This document shows positions 43,482 through 53,248 of a stretch of 64,000 nt of DNA, one piece after another; position 1 is the stretch's first letter, and each line of letters starts with the position of its first letter. The translations under genes and the position numbers were made by a program. The DNA is from an uncultured delta proteobacterium (GTDB lineage Bacteria > Desulfobacterota > Desulfovibrionia > Desulfovibrionales > Desulfovibrionaceae). The stretch lies in the NCBI GenBank assembly GCA_903843965.1, contig CAIMRY010000019.1, forward strand, positions 1 to 64,000. The letters run 5' to 3'. The notes beneath the pieces were generated by a model, which was not told the DNA's origin, searched no databases, and was given only the letters and a program-made list of their open reading frames with translations.

Positions 43482-45023
43482 CTAATTGTTGACCGGTTCG
43501 GCAGGGACAACGACGGCGGCCACCGCAGCGGGTACGGGCGCTGCCGCCACAACCTTCTGCTCCACCGTGTTGCGCTGCTTGAAATCACTCACGAGCTTTT
43601 CAACGGAAGGATCAATGACCTTGAAGAAGAGTCCCGGAGCCAGGCCGATGTAGAACACGAAGCATGCCGGAATGAGCAGATACGCCCACTCGCGGGTATT
43701 CAGGTCGGGCCAGGTCTTGGCGCAGCTCGGCTGGCCCCAGGCCATCTTGAGCGAGACGCGGAACATGTACGCCGCGCCAAGCAGCGCGCCCGGCACCAGG
43801 CAGGCGCCGATGTACGGGCTCTTCTGGAAGGCGCCCACAAAGACCAGGATCTCGCCCACGAAGCCGTTGGTGCCGGGGAAGCCCAGGCTGGCCAGGGCAT
43901 ACAGGCCCCAGAAGCCCATGAAGGCCGGCAGGTACTTGCCCAGACCCAGGTTGTCCTTGATCTGGCGGCTGTGGCTGCGTTCATACACCGCGCCGATCAT
44001 CATGAACAGCGCGCCGGTGATGATGCCGTGGTTGAGCATCTGGAACAGCGCGCCCTCAACCCCGCGCAGGTTGAACAGGAAGATGCCCAGCGTCACAAAG
44101 CCCATGTGGCCCACCGACGAGTAGGCGACCAGCTTCTTGATGTCCTCCTGGCCAAGGGCGATGGCCCCGCCGTACAGGATGCTGGCGATGGAGATGGCGA
44201 TCATCATGGGCGCGAAGTACTCGCTGGCCTGGGGCGTCAGCGGCAGGCAGAAGCGCAGGAAGCCGTACGTGCCCATCTTGAGCAGCACTGCGGCCAGGAT
44301 GACCGAGCCCGCGCTGGGCGCCTGGACGTGGGCTGCCGGAAGCCAGGTGTGGAACGGGAACATGGGCACCTTGATGGCGAAGGCCAGCGCCATGGCCAAA
44401 AACGCCCAGAACTGGAACTGGAAGGTGAAGGGGAAGAGCATCAGCTCCGGGATGGAGAAGGTGCCGGCGGTGATGCGGAAGGCCACGATGGCGGCCAGAA
44501 GCAGGGTGCTGCCCGCCAGGGTGAACAGGAAAAACTTGAGGGATGCATACCGGCGCTGGTCGCCGCCCCAGACCGCAATGAGCAGGTACATGGGGATGAG
44601 CATGGCCTCCCAGAAGACGTAGAAGAGCACGAGGTCCAGCGCCGCAAACACGCCCACGCAGGCCGCAGTCATGAACAGCAGGCAGAAGTGGAACTCTTTC
44701 ACGCGCTTGGAGATATACGTCCAGGAGCACATGACGCACAGCGGCAATATGGCCAGGGTCAGCATGACCATGAGGTAGCTGATGCCGTCCAGCGCGAGGT
44801 GGTATTCCAGCCCCCACTGCGGCACCCAGTGCGCGCGCTCCACGAACTGCCAGTCGGCGCTGTGGTTGAAGGTGAGGAGCGGGATGGCCAAAATCAGCTC
44901 CAGGATGGACGCACCCATGGTGTAGGCGCGGGTAACCTGCGGGCTTTTGATGAAGAAAAGCCCCGCTGCGGCCAGAAGCGGAAAGACGATCAGTGTCGTT
45001 AAAACTGGGTATCCGAATTCCAA
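43482..45023 (-). CDS. nuoM: NADH-quinone oxidoreductase subunit M
   Basis: An antiporter-like subunit of 513 residues. LVLFYVFWEAMLIPMYLLI carries the helix-5 glutamate, and FAIKVPMFPFHTWLPAAHVQ plus SAGSVILAAVLLKMGTYGF are the family core. FGFPGTNGFVGEILV-like bases follow. The C-terminus has a V/A/P-rich tail of about 30 residues not usual in NuoM. It lies 27 bases after the NuoL gene. Confidence 0.95.
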   Translation of the reverse strand: MEFGYPVLTTLIVFPLLAAAGLFFIKSPQVTRAYTMGASILELILAIPLLTFNHSADWQFVERAHWVPQWGLEYHLALDGISYLMVMLTLAILPLCVMCSWTYISKRVKEFHFCLLFMTAACVGVFAALDLVLFYVFWEAMLIPMYLLIAVWGGDQRRYASLKFFLFTLAGSTLLLAAIVAFRITAGTFSIPELMLFPFTFQFQFWAFLAMALAFAIKVPMFPFHTWLPAAHVQAPSAGSVILAAVLLKMGTYGFLRFCLPLTPQASEYFAPMMIAISIASILYGGAIALGQEDIKKLVAYSSVGHMGFVTLGIFLFNLRGVEGALFQMLNHGIITGALFMMIGAVYERSHSRQIKDNLGLGKYLPAFMGFWGLYALASLGFPGTNGFVGEILVFVGAFQKSPYIGACLVPGALLGAAYMFRVSLKMAWGQPSCAKTWPDLNTREWAYLLIPACFVFYIGLAPGLFFKVIDPSVEKLVSDFKQRNTVEQKVVAAAPVPAAVAAVVVPAEPVNN

Positions 45024-45050
45024 GGCTCGCTCTCCGTCTCGTTGCGAGGT

Positions 45051-46835
45051 TTAGGCGAAATACCAGACCGCCGCGAACACGCACAGGGCCAAAGTGGCCG
45101 CCAGGCCCAGGTAGTCCTGGAGTCTGCCGGACTGCACCTTGGCGCTGAGCACGCCCACGTTCTGGACCGTGTACGCCGAGCCGTCCACCACGGTGTCGAT
45201 TCCCTTGGTGTCGAACCAGACCGTACCCCGCGCCAGGGTTATGAGCCCGCCAAGACCAGCGACCCGGTAGGCCTCGGTCCAGCGGTCGTCAATCCAGGCC
45301 AGGGGCTTGCTGACCAGGGCCAAAACGCCCCGGCCGATGAGCCGGTAGAAGAAGTCGAAGTCCAGGTTGGTCTTGGAGTGTGGGGTGATGATGTCCCGCA
45401 CGATGTAGAAGGCCAGCCCGGAGAATCCGAGAAGCAAGAGCGCCTGCAAGACATGCCAGGTGGTCCAGGGATTGTAGACCTCTTCCATGGCGAACGGCAG
45501 GTAGCGGTAGAGCATGTCCGGATACAGGCCCTGGGCGATGCACAATGTGGCGCCCATGGCCATGCCCACATACATGTTCACCGGAATGGGCTTGAGCTCC
45601 ATGACATCGTTGGCCGGCTTGGCCCAGAAGGCGAAGTACGGCAGCTTGATGCCCACAGAGAGGAAGGTGCCGACCGCCGCGATCTCCATGCCGATGGCCA
45701 GCCAGGTGCGGTGCGCCTCGGCTGCGCCGGCGATGGTCATGGTTTTCGAGATGAAGCCGTTGAACAACGGCATGCCCGAGATGCTGAGCGCCGCCACCAT
45801 GTACATGACCATGACCCAGGGCATGCGGTGCACCAGCCCGCCCAGCTTGTCCAGCTTGGTGGTGCCGGCGGCGTAGAGGATGCAGCCCGTGCCCATGAAC
45901 AACAGGCCCTTGTACAGGATGTGGGCATAGGCGTGGGCCACCGCGCCGTTCATGGTCATGGCCGTGCCGATGCCGATGCCCGCCACCATGTAGCCCACCT
46001 GGGACACGATGTGGTAGGACAGGATGCGCCGGGCGTTGTTCTCGATGCACGCGTACAGCACGCCGTACACCGCCATCACGGTTCCGGCGATGGCCAGGGC
46101 CTCGACCCCGTGGAAGCCGCGCAACAGAACATAGACCGCCGTCTTGGTGGTGAAGGCGCACATGAACACCGAGCCGGTGACCGTGCCCTCGGGGTAGGCG
46201 TCGGGCAGCCAGGCGTGCATGGGCACCACTGCAGCGTTGACGCAGAACCCGAGCAGGATCATCCAGTCGTAGGTCATCATCTGCGCGGGCGCCACTGCGT
46301 CGAAGGCGAAGTTGCCCACGGCCTTGTAGCGCAGAAGCAGGCCGATCAACAGGAACAGGCCGCCGATGGTGTGGTACATGAAGTAGCGGAAGCCCGCCTT
46401 GGTCGAGATCGGGTTCCTGGCCAGCCAGATCAGGAAGGTGGAGCCGATGCTCATGAACTCCCAGAAGATGAACAGGGTCAGGAAATCCGCCGCGAAGGTG
46501 CAGCCAAAGGCCCCGCCCACATACACGCAGGCCATGATGTGCTGGAGCTTGTCCTCCACGTGCATGGCGTAGACCATGCCGATGAGGCTCATGATGGCGA
46601 AGACCTGCGCGAAGATCAGCGAGAGCTTGTCCACCCGGCCGAACTGCAGGGTCTGGCCAAGATACTGCAGCTCGCCATAGTGGCCCGGGGCCACGGTCAT
46701 CACGCTCCAGACGGCGATGATCGGCGGAATGACCAGAAGCCATTTCCAGCCCTTGCCGCTCAAAAACGGCAAGACCAGCGCCAGGGCGAAGAAGCCCACG
46801 CTCGGGTGGACGAACACGTTAGCTGTTGCGCTCAT
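45051..46835 (-). CDS. nuoL: NADH-quinone oxidoreductase subunit L
   Basis: The 594-residue antiporter-like subunit. DFLTLFIFWEFMSIGSTFLI has the key glutamate; MHAWLPDAYPEGTVTGSVFM and GTGCILYAAGTTKLDKLGGL are conserved. The C-terminus extends past the 14 helices through a segment like the lateral helix HL (about 480-560) to a last hydrophobic anchor. The start at 46835 is chosen over one five codons earlier because GGAG lies nine bases ahead; either overlaps the preceding gene. Confidence 0.93.
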   Translation of the reverse strand: MSATANVFVHPSVGFFALALVLPFLSGKGWKWLLVIPPIIAVWSVMTVAPGHYGELQYLGQTLQFGRVDKLSLIFAQVFAIMSLIGMVYAMHVEDKLQHIMACVYVGGAFGCTFAADFLTLFIFWEFMSIGSTFLIWLARNPISTKAGFRYFMYHTIGGLFLLIGLLLRYKAVGNFAFDAVAPAQMMTYDWMILLGFCVNAAVVPMHAWLPDAYPEGTVTGSVFMCAFTTKTAVYVLLRGFHGVEALAIAGTVMAVYGVLYACIENNARRILSYHIVSQVGYMVAGIGIGTAMTMNGAVAHAYAHILYKGLLFMGTGCILYAAGTTKLDKLGGLVHRMPWVMVMYMVAALSISGMPLFNGFISKTMTIAGAAEAHRTWLAIGMEIAAVGTFLSVGIKLPYFAFWAKPANDVMELKPIPVNMYVGMAMGATLCIAQGLYPDMLYRYLPFAMEEVYNPWTTWHVLQALLLLGFSGLAFYIVRDIITPHSKTNLDFDFFYRLIGRGVLALVSKPLAWIDDRWTEAYRVAGLGGLITLARGTVWFDTKGIDTVVDGSAYTVQNVGVLSAKVQSGRLQDYLGLAATLALCVFAAVWYFA

Positions 46836-47079
46836 AATAGTCATCTCCACGGCTGATCATGGGCTGAACGATCTTTTTCATGATAATGACCATGGCCAGT
46901 CCGACAAACAGGCCGAACACGGCCCAGAACCCGGCATAGGCATCGTAGACGAACTCCGCCTCGTGCGGGCGCACGAACACGTTGGCCCCGACCAGCCCCG
47001 CCAGGCCCAGGAAGAACAGGACGCCGATGACGCCCCGCCTGGCCCGCAGTTCCGAAAGCAACATCCCGAACAAGCTCAT
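46819..47079 (-). CDS. Small membrane protein inside the nuo operon
   Basis: This encodes 86 residues with two helices (about 15-35 and 45-70), charged ends and a GGGGG site before ATGAGC. It lies between the MrpD-like subunit and NuoL with overlaps or short gaps on both sides. I do not recognise it as a standard Nuo subunit; by position it is likely an accessory subunit tied to the MrpD-like protein. Confidence 0.7.
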   Translation of the reverse strand: MSLFGMLLSELRARRGVIGVLFFLGLAGLVGANVFVRPHEAEFVYDAYAGFWAVFGLFVGLAMVIIMKKIVQPMISRGDDYYERNS

Positions 47080-47089
47080 AACCGGCCCC

Positions 47090-48583
47090 CTAGAACTTGC
47101 CAAAGATTCGGACAAAATCCATGAACAGGGCGGGATACAGGCCCAGGATCACGGAGATCAGTCCAGTGGTGCACAGCGGGATCACCATGGTCAGCGGCGC
47201 TTCCTTGTAGTGGTGGAAGTGCGGATCAGGCAGGGGCTCCTTGAAGAAGGCCCTGTAGATCACCGGCAAAAAGTAGCCCGCATTGAGTGCAGTGGAGAGC
47301 ATGAAGGCCAGGAAGATGACGATCTGCCCGGCCTGAAGCGCGCCGTTGACGATGTACCATTTGCTGACAAAGCCGCAGACCGGCGGCATGCCGATCATGG
47401 ACAGCGAGGCGATGGCGAAGGCCCCGAAGGTCCAGGGCATCTTGCGGCCCAGGCCGTCCATCTTGCTGATCTGTTTCAGGTGCGTGGCCACGTAGATGGC
47501 CCCGGCCGCGAAGAACAGCGTGATCTTGGAGAAGGCGTGGTGCGCGATGTGGGCCATGCCGCCCTGCACCGCCATGGGCGTCAGAAGCGCCACGCCGCAG
47601 ACGATGTACGAGAGCTGGGCCACGGTGGAGTAGGCCAGCCGGGCCTTCAGGTCGTCCTTGGTCAGGGCGATGAAGCTGGCCACCGTGAGCGTGAAGGCCG
47701 CCACATACGCCGTGGGGATGCCCAGGTTCAGCTGGTTCATCACCTCCACGCCGAAGCCGGAGAGCATGATGCGGCAGACGCAGAACACGCCCGCCTTGAC
47801 CACGGCCACCGCATGCAGCAAGGCCGAGACAGGCGTGGGCGCGACCATGGCCGAGGGCAGCCAGTTGTGGAAGGGCATGAGCGCGGCCTTGCCGATGCCC
47901 GCGATGTACAGCACGTAGGTGATGGTCACGGCCAGGGGGTGCTCGGCGACCACCTCGGGCGGGAACATGCCCTTGACCACGTCGCCCAGGTGGAAGTCCA
48001 GCGTGCCGAGCAACACGTAGGTCATGACCATGGCGGGCAGAAGGAACAGCTTGCTGGTGCCCATGAGGTAGACGATGTACTTGCGCGCGCCGCTGAAGCT
48101 CGTCTCGTCCTGGTGGTGGGCCACCAGCGGGTACGTGAACACGGTGATGACTTCGTAGAAGAGATACAGCGTGAACACGTTGGAGGACAGGGCCACGCCC
48201 TCGGCCCCGAAGATGGCCACGGCGAAGCAGACGTAGTAGCGCGTCTGGGCGTGTTCGTTCAGGCTGCGCATGTAGCCGATGTTGTAGCTGGTGGCGAACA
48301 TCCACAAAAAGCTCGCGACCAGGCCGAAGATGAGCGACAGCCCGTCGGCGCAGAAGGTCACCGTGATGCCGGGCAGGATGGTGAACAGGGTGTACTGCCA
48401 GATGTTGCCGGCCAGCACCTGCGGCGCCAGCGACAGCACGGAGAGGAAGGTGAGCCCGCCAGCCACGAAGGAGACGCCCTCGCGCTTGTTCTGATCATTC
48501 CGGTAGAGCCAGATGAACAGCGGCGCCACCAGGGTGATCGCGATGGGCAGGAGCACGCGTGCGCTTTCAATGATCCCGGTCAT
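47090..48583 (-). CDS. MrpD/NuoL-like extra antiporter subunit
   Basis: This encodes 497 residues. VFTLYLFYEVITVFTYPLVA has the helix-5 glutamate, GKAALMPFHNWLPSAMVAPT and SALLHAVAVVKAGVFCVCRI are the proton-antiporter core of MrpD and complex I. It differs from the three classical subunits encoded downstream, so this complex should have four antiporter-like subunits. It follows nuoK by four bases. It may add a pumping site or sodium specificity; this is inferred. Confidence 0.88.
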   Translation of the reverse strand: MTGIIESARVLLPIAITLVAPLFIWLYRNDQNKREGVSFVAGGLTFLSVLSLAPQVLAGNIWQYTLFTILPGITVTFCADGLSLIFGLVASFLWMFATSYNIGYMRSLNEHAQTRYYVCFAVAIFGAEGVALSSNVFTLYLFYEVITVFTYPLVAHHQDETSFSGARKYIVYLMGTSKLFLLPAMVMTYVLLGTLDFHLGDVVKGMFPPEVVAEHPLAVTITYVLYIAGIGKAALMPFHNWLPSAMVAPTPVSALLHAVAVVKAGVFCVCRIMLSGFGVEVMNQLNLGIPTAYVAAFTLTVASFIALTKDDLKARLAYSTVAQLSYIVCGVALLTPMAVQGGMAHIAHHAFSKITLFFAAGAIYVATHLKQISKMDGLGRKMPWTFGAFAIASLSMIGMPPVCGFVSKWYIVNGALQAGQIVIFLAFMLSTALNAGYFLPVIYRAFFKEPLPDPHFHHYKEAPLTMVIPLCTTGLISVILGLYPALFMDFVRIFGKF

Positions 48584-48587
48584 GGCG

Positions 48588-48896
48588 CTATCCCTTCAGA
48601 GTCGAAACGACGCTGGTTTTGGTGGTGCCGAAACGTCTGGCGATGACCACGATGATGGCCAGGACCAGGGTCGCCTCCGCCGCGGCAAGACCCATGACGA
48701 ACAAGGTGCCCAGCTGCCCCAACATGGCGTTGGCCGGGGTGAGCTGGCTGGCCGCCACGATGGACAGGCCCGCGCCGTTGAGCATGAGCTCCACGCTGAT
48801 GAGCATACCCACCAGGCTTCTGCGCTGGGAGATTCCAAAAAGCCCCGCCATGAGCAGGATCAGGGCCACCAGTTGATAGAGCGTAAGCGGGCTCAT
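48588..48896 (-). CDS. nuoK: NADH-quinone oxidoreductase subunit K
   Basis: This encodes 102 residues with three helices, carrying the conserved glutamates in SVELMLNGAGL and AAEATLVLAIIV. The start overlaps the end of nuoJ by four bases, as is usual in this operon type. Confidence 0.95.
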   Translation of the reverse strand: MSPLTLYQLVALILLMAGLFGISQRRSLVGMLISVELMLNGAGLSIVAASQLTPANAMLGQLGTLFVMGLAAAEATLVLAIIVVIARRFGTTKTSVVSTLKG

Positions 48897-49402
48897 TTGC
48901 CGTTCCTCCTCTCCCAGGCCAGGAGCACAGCCCCGGCCATGGACACCAAAAGCACCACCGAGATCAGCTCAAAGGCCAGGCCGTACGGGCCGAGCAGGCC
49001 CAGACCCAGCTTTTCGATCGACACCTCGACCGGCACGCCCGTGGTGGCGAGCGGCCGGGTCAACACCAGCCAGCCCAGGATTCCGCCCACGGACAGGACC
49101 GCCGTCAGGGCGAGCAAGTTCTGGCGCAGTGGCGCGCTCTCGGCCTCCTCGCCGCCGCTGTCGGCGCGGGTGAGCATGATGGCGAAGAAGATGAGCACGC
49201 AGACCGCGCCCACGTAGATCAGGATCTGCATCAAGGCCAGGAACTGGGCATTGAGCAGCATATACATGCCCGAGACCCCGAGCAGCGTGGCGATGAGCCC
49301 CACCATGGCCCGGACCAGGCTCTTGGCGCCCACGGCCAGGATGCTGCCGCACAGGATGATGAGCGCGTACGCGCCAAAGACGATTTTTGCCATGTCTTCC
49401 AT
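48893..49402 (-). CDS. nuoJ: NADH-quinone oxidoreductase subunit J
   Basis: This encodes 169 residues with five helices. MYMLLNAQFLALMQILIYVG AVCVL is the family core near the E-channel. The ATG at 49402 has GAGG six bases ahead and directly follows the nuoI stop; a longer frame upstream lies inside nuoI. Confidence 0.94.
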   Translation of the reverse strand: MEDMAKIVFGAYALIILCGSILAVGAKSLVRAMVGLIATLLGVSGMYMLLNAQFLALMQILIYVGAVCVLIFFAIMLTRADSGGEEAESAPLRQNLLALTAVLSVGGILGWLVLTRPLATTGVPVEVSIEKLGLGLLGPYGLAFELISVVLLVSMAGAVLLAWERRNGK

Positions 49403-49403
49403 G

Positions 49404-49973
49404 CTAGGCCTCGCTCTGCCCGGCCTCGGGGGCGACGGATGCGTCCACGCCCTCAAGTCCGGCCTGGTTCTTCAAAACCTGCACCAGGTCGAAGTGGAAA
49501 TCATCGCGGCTGTAGCCCGCCAGGTAGGTGCTGCCGGTGAACGCCAGCGCGCCCACCGGGCAGTTCTCCATGCAGGTGCCGCACAGGCTGCACAGGGTGT
49601 AATCGTACAAGAACTTTTCCGGGTCCTTGGGGGTCTTGTCCTTGGGCTTTTCGCCCTTGGCCTTGGCCTCGGCCATGGCCTGCTCCTCTTCGGGAGTGGG
49701 CTTGGGGGGTTTACGCTTGACCACGGTCAGGCAATTGGACGGGCAGGCCAGGGCGCACATGCCGCAGGAGATGCACTTGGGCTTGCCCGGCGACTTGGCG
49801 CTGACGAGCTCCAGGTGCCCCTTGTAGGTGGCGATGTTGGACACCGCTTTCCAGGGGTAGCGAACCGTCACCTGGGGCTCCAGGAAGTAGGTCTTGGTCA
49901 CCCGCAGGCCGACCATCAGGCTCCACAGGTCGGACATGGTATTCAGGGCTTGTTTTATCATACCTTCCACCAC
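49404..49973 (-). CDS. nuoI: NADH-quinone oxidoreductase subunit I
   Basis: Carries two 4Fe-4S clusters (N6a/N6b) in the arm of complex I. CISCGMCALACPSNC and CSLCGTCMENCPVG are the two motifs, separated by a charged Lys/Pro/Glu insert of about 30 residues. The 189-residue frame starts at GTG 49973, five bases past the nuoH stop; an ATG at 49961 is possible. With NuoEFG missing, NuoI is the likely docking point for ferredoxin or another donor. Confidence 0.93.
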   Translation of the reverse strand: MVEGMIKQALNTMSDLWSLMVGLRVTKTYFLEPQVTVRYPWKAVSNIATYKGHLELVSAKSPGKPKCISCGMCALACPSNCLTVVKRKPPKPTPEEEQAMAEAKAKGEKPKDKTPKDPEKFLYDYTLCSLCGTCMENCPVGALAFTGSTYLAGYSRDDFHFDLVQVLKNQAGLEGVDASVAPEAGQSEA

Positions 49974-49977
49974 CGTC

Positions 49978-50958
49978 TTAGGCGAACTGGGCCAGCTTCA
50001 CGAAGAAGGCCGTCAGCAGCAGGTTGGCCACGGCCAGGGGCAAGAGCCACTTCCAGTTGATCACCAAAAGCTGGTCGAAGCGCACGCGGGGATACGTCCA
50101 GCGGGCGAAGACCATGAGCAGCATGAGAGCCGAAACCTTGAGCACGAACCACACCGGTCCGGGCAGCACCGGCCCGTGCCAGCCGCCCAAAAACAGCGCC
50201 GTAGCCACGGAGCAGACCACGACCATGTTGGCGTATTCCGCCAGGAAGAAGAGGCCGAAGCCCATGCCCGAGTATTCCGTGTGGAACCCGGCGGTGAGTT
50301 CGCTTTCGGCCTCGGGCAGGTCAAAGGGGGCGCGGTTGGTCTCGCCCAGGGCGCTGACGATGTAGATCAAGAAGGCCAGGGGCTGGGTCATGATGTTCCA
50401 GTTCCAAGGCCACGTGCCCTGCAACTTAACCACCTGGGCCAGATCCAGGCTGCCGGACACGAAGGCCACGGCCAGCACGGACAAGAGCAGCGGAATCTCG
50501 TAGGCCACGGCCTGGGCCACGCCGCGCGCAGCGCCCAAGAGGCCGTACTTGTTGTTGGAGGCCCAGCCCGCCAGCAGCACCGAGAGCACAGCCAGGCCGG
50601 AGAAGGCCAGGATCAAGAGCAGGCCGAGGTTGACGTCCAGGGTCTGGATGCCGTCGCCCACGGGCAGGGGCAGGAACAGCAGCAGCACCGGCAAGAACGA
50701 GAGCACCGGGGCCAGCCAGAACAGGATCGGGTCCGCGCCGTTGGGCATGAACAGCTGCTTGCCCACGAGCTTGAGGGCGTCGCACAAGGGCTGGAGCACG
50801 CCGCTGGGGCCGACCTCAAAGGGGCCGGGCCGGCGCTGGATGTGGCCCGCGACCTTGCGTTCCACCCAGACCATGACCAGGCCGATGAGGCCCACGCTGA
50901 CGGCCACGGCCACCAGCCCGATGATGATGCGTAACAACTCTGCAGGTATGGCGTTCAT
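49978..50958 (-). CDS. nuoH: NADH-quinone oxidoreductase subunit H
   Basis: The membrane subunit that forms the quinone pocket. The 326 residues have eight helices with WVERKVAGHIQRRPGPFEVG, FPLPEAESELTAGFHTEYSG-type loop (DLPEAESELTAGFHTEY) and FARWTYPRVRFDQLL. The ATG lies eight bases beyond the nuoD stop. Confidence 0.96.
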   Translation of the reverse strand: MNAIPAELLRIIIGLVAVAVSVGLIGLVMVWVERKVAGHIQRRPGPFEVGPSGVLQPLCDALKLVGKQLFMPNGADPILFWLAPVLSFLPVLLLFLPLPVGDGIQTLDVNLGLLLILAFSGLAVLSVLLAGWASNNKYGLLGAARGVAQAVAYEIPLLLSVLAVAFVSGSLDLAQVVKLQGTWPWNWNIMTQPLAFLIYIVSALGETNRAPFDLPEAESELTAGFHTEYSGMGFGLFFLAEYANMVVVCSVATALFLGGWHGPVLPGPVWFVLKVSALMLLMVFARWTYPRVRFDQLLVINWKWLLPLAVANLLLTAFFVKLAQFA

Positions 50959-50966
50959 TGCTTCTC

Positions 50967-52133
50967 CTACCTGTCGATTTCCGGGATGATCAGGTCAAGG
51001 CTGCCCAGGATGGCCACTGCGTCGGCCAGGATGGTGCCCTTGGAAACCTCGGCGAAGAGGCTCAAGTTGCAGAAACCCGGCGCGCGGAGCTTGGTGCGGT
51101 AGATGTTCTTGCCGCCGTCGCTGACCACATATGCGCCGATCTTGCCGCGTGCGCCCTCCACCGCGAAGTAGGCCTCGCCCTTGGGCACCTTCCACGAAGG
51201 CTTGGGCGCGCCCTTCACCAGCACTTCGCCCTCGGGCATCAGGTCCAGCGCCTGCTCGATGATGCGCAGGCTCTGCTCCATCTCAATCATGCGCACGTCG
51301 TAGCGACCGCGCGCGTCCTTGAGCTCCGAGGTCGGGACCACGAAGTCCAGCTTGGGGTACATCGAATAGGGCGTGGCGCGGCGCACATCATAGTTGATGC
51401 CCGAGCCCCTGGCCACCGGGCCGGTCGCTCCGAAGCGACGACAGGCGTCCGGCTCGATGACGCCGATGCCCTCAATGCGCTTTCTTAAGATGATGTTGTC
51501 CGAGACAAGGTCCTTGTACATGGGCAGGCGCGAGCGGAACCAGGGGATGAAGGCGCGGATGAGCCGGATGCAGTCCGCGTTCAGGTCCTGGGCCACGCCG
51601 CCGATGCGGAAGTAGCTGTAGGTGAGCCGCGAGCCTGTGGGGATCTGCAGGATGTCCAGGACTTTTTCGCGGTCGTCAAAGGCGTACATGATGGGCGTGA
51701 AGGCCCCGAGGTCCAGCAGGTACGCTCCCCACCACAGGAGGTGGGATGCGATGCGGTTGAGCTCGCAGGTGATGACGCGCACATACTCGGCGCGCTCCGG
51801 CACCTCGATGTCGGCCAACTTCTCCACCGCGCCCACAAAGGCCCAGTTCCAGCCCAGCGCGTGGCCGTAGTCGACCCGGCCCATGTTCGGGATGAACTGG
51901 GCGGCCGTCTTCACCTCGGCCATCTTCTCGTGCATGCGGTGCAGGTAGCCCAGGATCGGCTCCGCGCGCATGACGTACTCGCCGTCAAGCTCCACGACCA
52001 CGCGCAAGACGCCGTGGGTGGAGGGATGCTGCGGCCCCAGGTTCAGGATGAGGTTGCCGTCTTTGGCCGTCTTGGCGAAATTCTGGGTGTAGAAATCGCC
52101 CGCCAGGTGGTCGTTGTTTTGAGAGGTTGTCAT
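50967..52133 (-). CDS. nuoD: NADH-quinone oxidoreductase subunit D
   Basis: The 388-residue hydrogenase-like subunit at the quinone site. LNLGPQHPSTHGVLRVVVEL, YLHRMHEKMAE, RYDVRMIEMEQSL and DLIIPEIDR at the end are complete. The start at 52133 precedes MTTSQNND; a longer upstream frame overlaps nuoC and is not used. NuoC and NuoD are separate, not fused. Confidence 0.95.
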   Translation of the reverse strand: MTTSQNNDHLAGDFYTQNFAKTAKDGNLILNLGPQHPSTHGVLRVVVELDGEYVMRAEPILGYLHRMHEKMAEVKTAAQFIPNMGRVDYGHALGWNWAFVGAVEKLADIEVPERAEYVRVITCELNRIASHLLWWGAYLLDLGAFTPIMYAFDDREKVLDILQIPTGSRLTYSYFRIGGVAQDLNADCIRLIRAFIPWFRSRLPMYKDLVSDNIILRKRIEGIGVIEPDACRRFGATGPVARGSGINYDVRRATPYSMYPKLDFVVPTSELKDARGRYDVRMIEMEQSLRIIEQALDLMPEGEVLVKGAPKPSWKVPKGEAYFAVEGARGKIGAYVVSDGGKNIYRTKLRAPGFCNLSLFAEVSKGTILADAVAILGSLDLIIPEIDR

Positions 52134-52153
52134 AGGCGTGCCGCTGTCCTGGT

Positions 52154-52702
52154 TTATGCCGTGGCCGGCTGGTCGCCGCTGGACTCTTTGACCTCGGTTG
52201 GCGCCTCGGGCGTCATGAGGGTGAAGGCCGGGCTCACGAAGATGACCTCGCCCGCCTCCAGCATGTCCTTGGCCTTGGCCCGGGCCTTTTCCTCCTTGCG
52301 CAGGGGGAAGCAGTCGGCCATTTCGGGATCGATCAACAGGGGAATGAAGTTCGGGTTGCCCGTGAAGAGCACCCCGTGGAAGTCCCTGGTCTCGCGCTCG
52401 TGCCACTCCGCGCCGTCAAAAACAGAGGCGATGGAGGGCAGCGTGGGCGCGTCGTGGGGCACCAGCACCCGCAGGGTCAGGCGGCCGGGGGCCTCGAAGT
52501 GGTCGAAGTGGTAGACCACCACATAGCCCTCGACACAGTCCACGGCGCAGATGTCCTCAAGGAAGTACTTGTCCTGGAGCAGCCTCTCGGCCGCGCGCAC
52601 CAGGGAGCCGGGCGGCAAAAAAGCCTGGAAGACCTGCCCAGTCTTGGCGGCGTCGCATTTGGCCAGGTACAGGGCGCCCAGTCCGTTGAAGAGTGCCTCC
52701 AT
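52154..52702 (-). CDS. nuoC: NADH-quinone oxidoreductase subunit C
   Basis: This encodes 182 residues. The core has HFDHFEAPGRLTLRVLVPHD, then SVFDGAEWHERETRDFHGVL with the family's E-R-E-x-x-D-x-x-G pattern, and IPLLIDPEMADCFPLRKEE. The first 40 and last 35 residues are variable. Its ATG is adjacent to the nuoB stop. Confidence 0.94.
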   Translation of the reverse strand: MEALFNGLGALYLAKCDAAKTGQVFQAFLPPGSLVRAAERLLQDKYFLEDICAVDCVEGYVVVYHFDHFEAPGRLTLRVLVPHDAPTLPSIASVFDGAEWHERETRDFHGVLFTGNPNFIPLLIDPEMADCFPLRKEEKARAKAKDMLEAGEVIFVSPAFTLMTPEAPTEVKESSGDQPATA

Positions 52703-53248
52703 CTACTTGCCCTCCTCGAAAGGCCCATTGACCGGGGGATTGGGCCAGAAACGCTTGCCGCTGATCTTTTCCTGCAGCTTGAACAGGCCCTCAAGCAGCC
52801 CCTCTGGCCGGGGCGGGCAGCCGGGCACGAACACGTCCACAGGGATCAGGTTGTCCACGCCCTCGATGATGCCGTACTGGCCCTTGAACTTGAAGGGGCC
52901 GCCGGAGATGGCGCAGTTGCCCATGGCGATGACCCAGCGCGGGGCGGGCATCTGCTCGTAGAGGCGGATGACCGCAGGCGCCATCTTCTTGGTCACCGTG
53001 CCGGCCACGATCATGATGTCGCTTTGGCGCGGCGAGGGACGGAAGACCTCAGCCCCGAAACGGGCGATGTCCCACCGGGCCATGCCCACGGCCATCATTT
53101 CAATGGCGCAGCAGGCCAGACCAAAGGTCATGGGCCACAGGGACATGGAGCGGCAGAGATCGACGATCTGCTTGGCCGGCCCGATGTTCAGGATCGGGTC
53201 GGCGGTGATGACGTCGGGCTTCTGCGCTAGGAGACTTTGCGCGGCCAT
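52703..53248 (-). CDS. nuoB: NADH-quinone oxidoreductase subunit B
   Basis: Holds the N2 cluster next to the quinone pocket. The 181 residues have [11 protein letters not shown], the acidic and arginine segment [29 protein letters not shown] and [10 protein letters not shown], giving the four cluster cysteines. The start overlaps nuoA by 22 bases; a longer upstream frame is only the nuoA overlap. Confidence 0.95.
   Translation of the reverse strand: MAAQSLLAQKPDVITADPILNIGPAKQIVDLCRSMSLWPMTFGLACCAIEMMAVGMARWDIARFGAEVFRPSPRQSDIMIVAGTVTKKMAPAVIRLYEQMPAPRWVIAMGNCAISGGPFKFKGQYGIIEGVDNLIPVDVFVPGCPPRPEGLLEGLFKLQEKISGKRFWPNPPVNGPFEEGK

Noticed and set aside
43971-46856. Long plus-strand open frames opposite nuoM and nuoL
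   Set aside because: Composition is Gly/His/Gln/Arg-rich, typical of antisense frames in GC-rich genes; the minus strand encodes clear complex I subunits.
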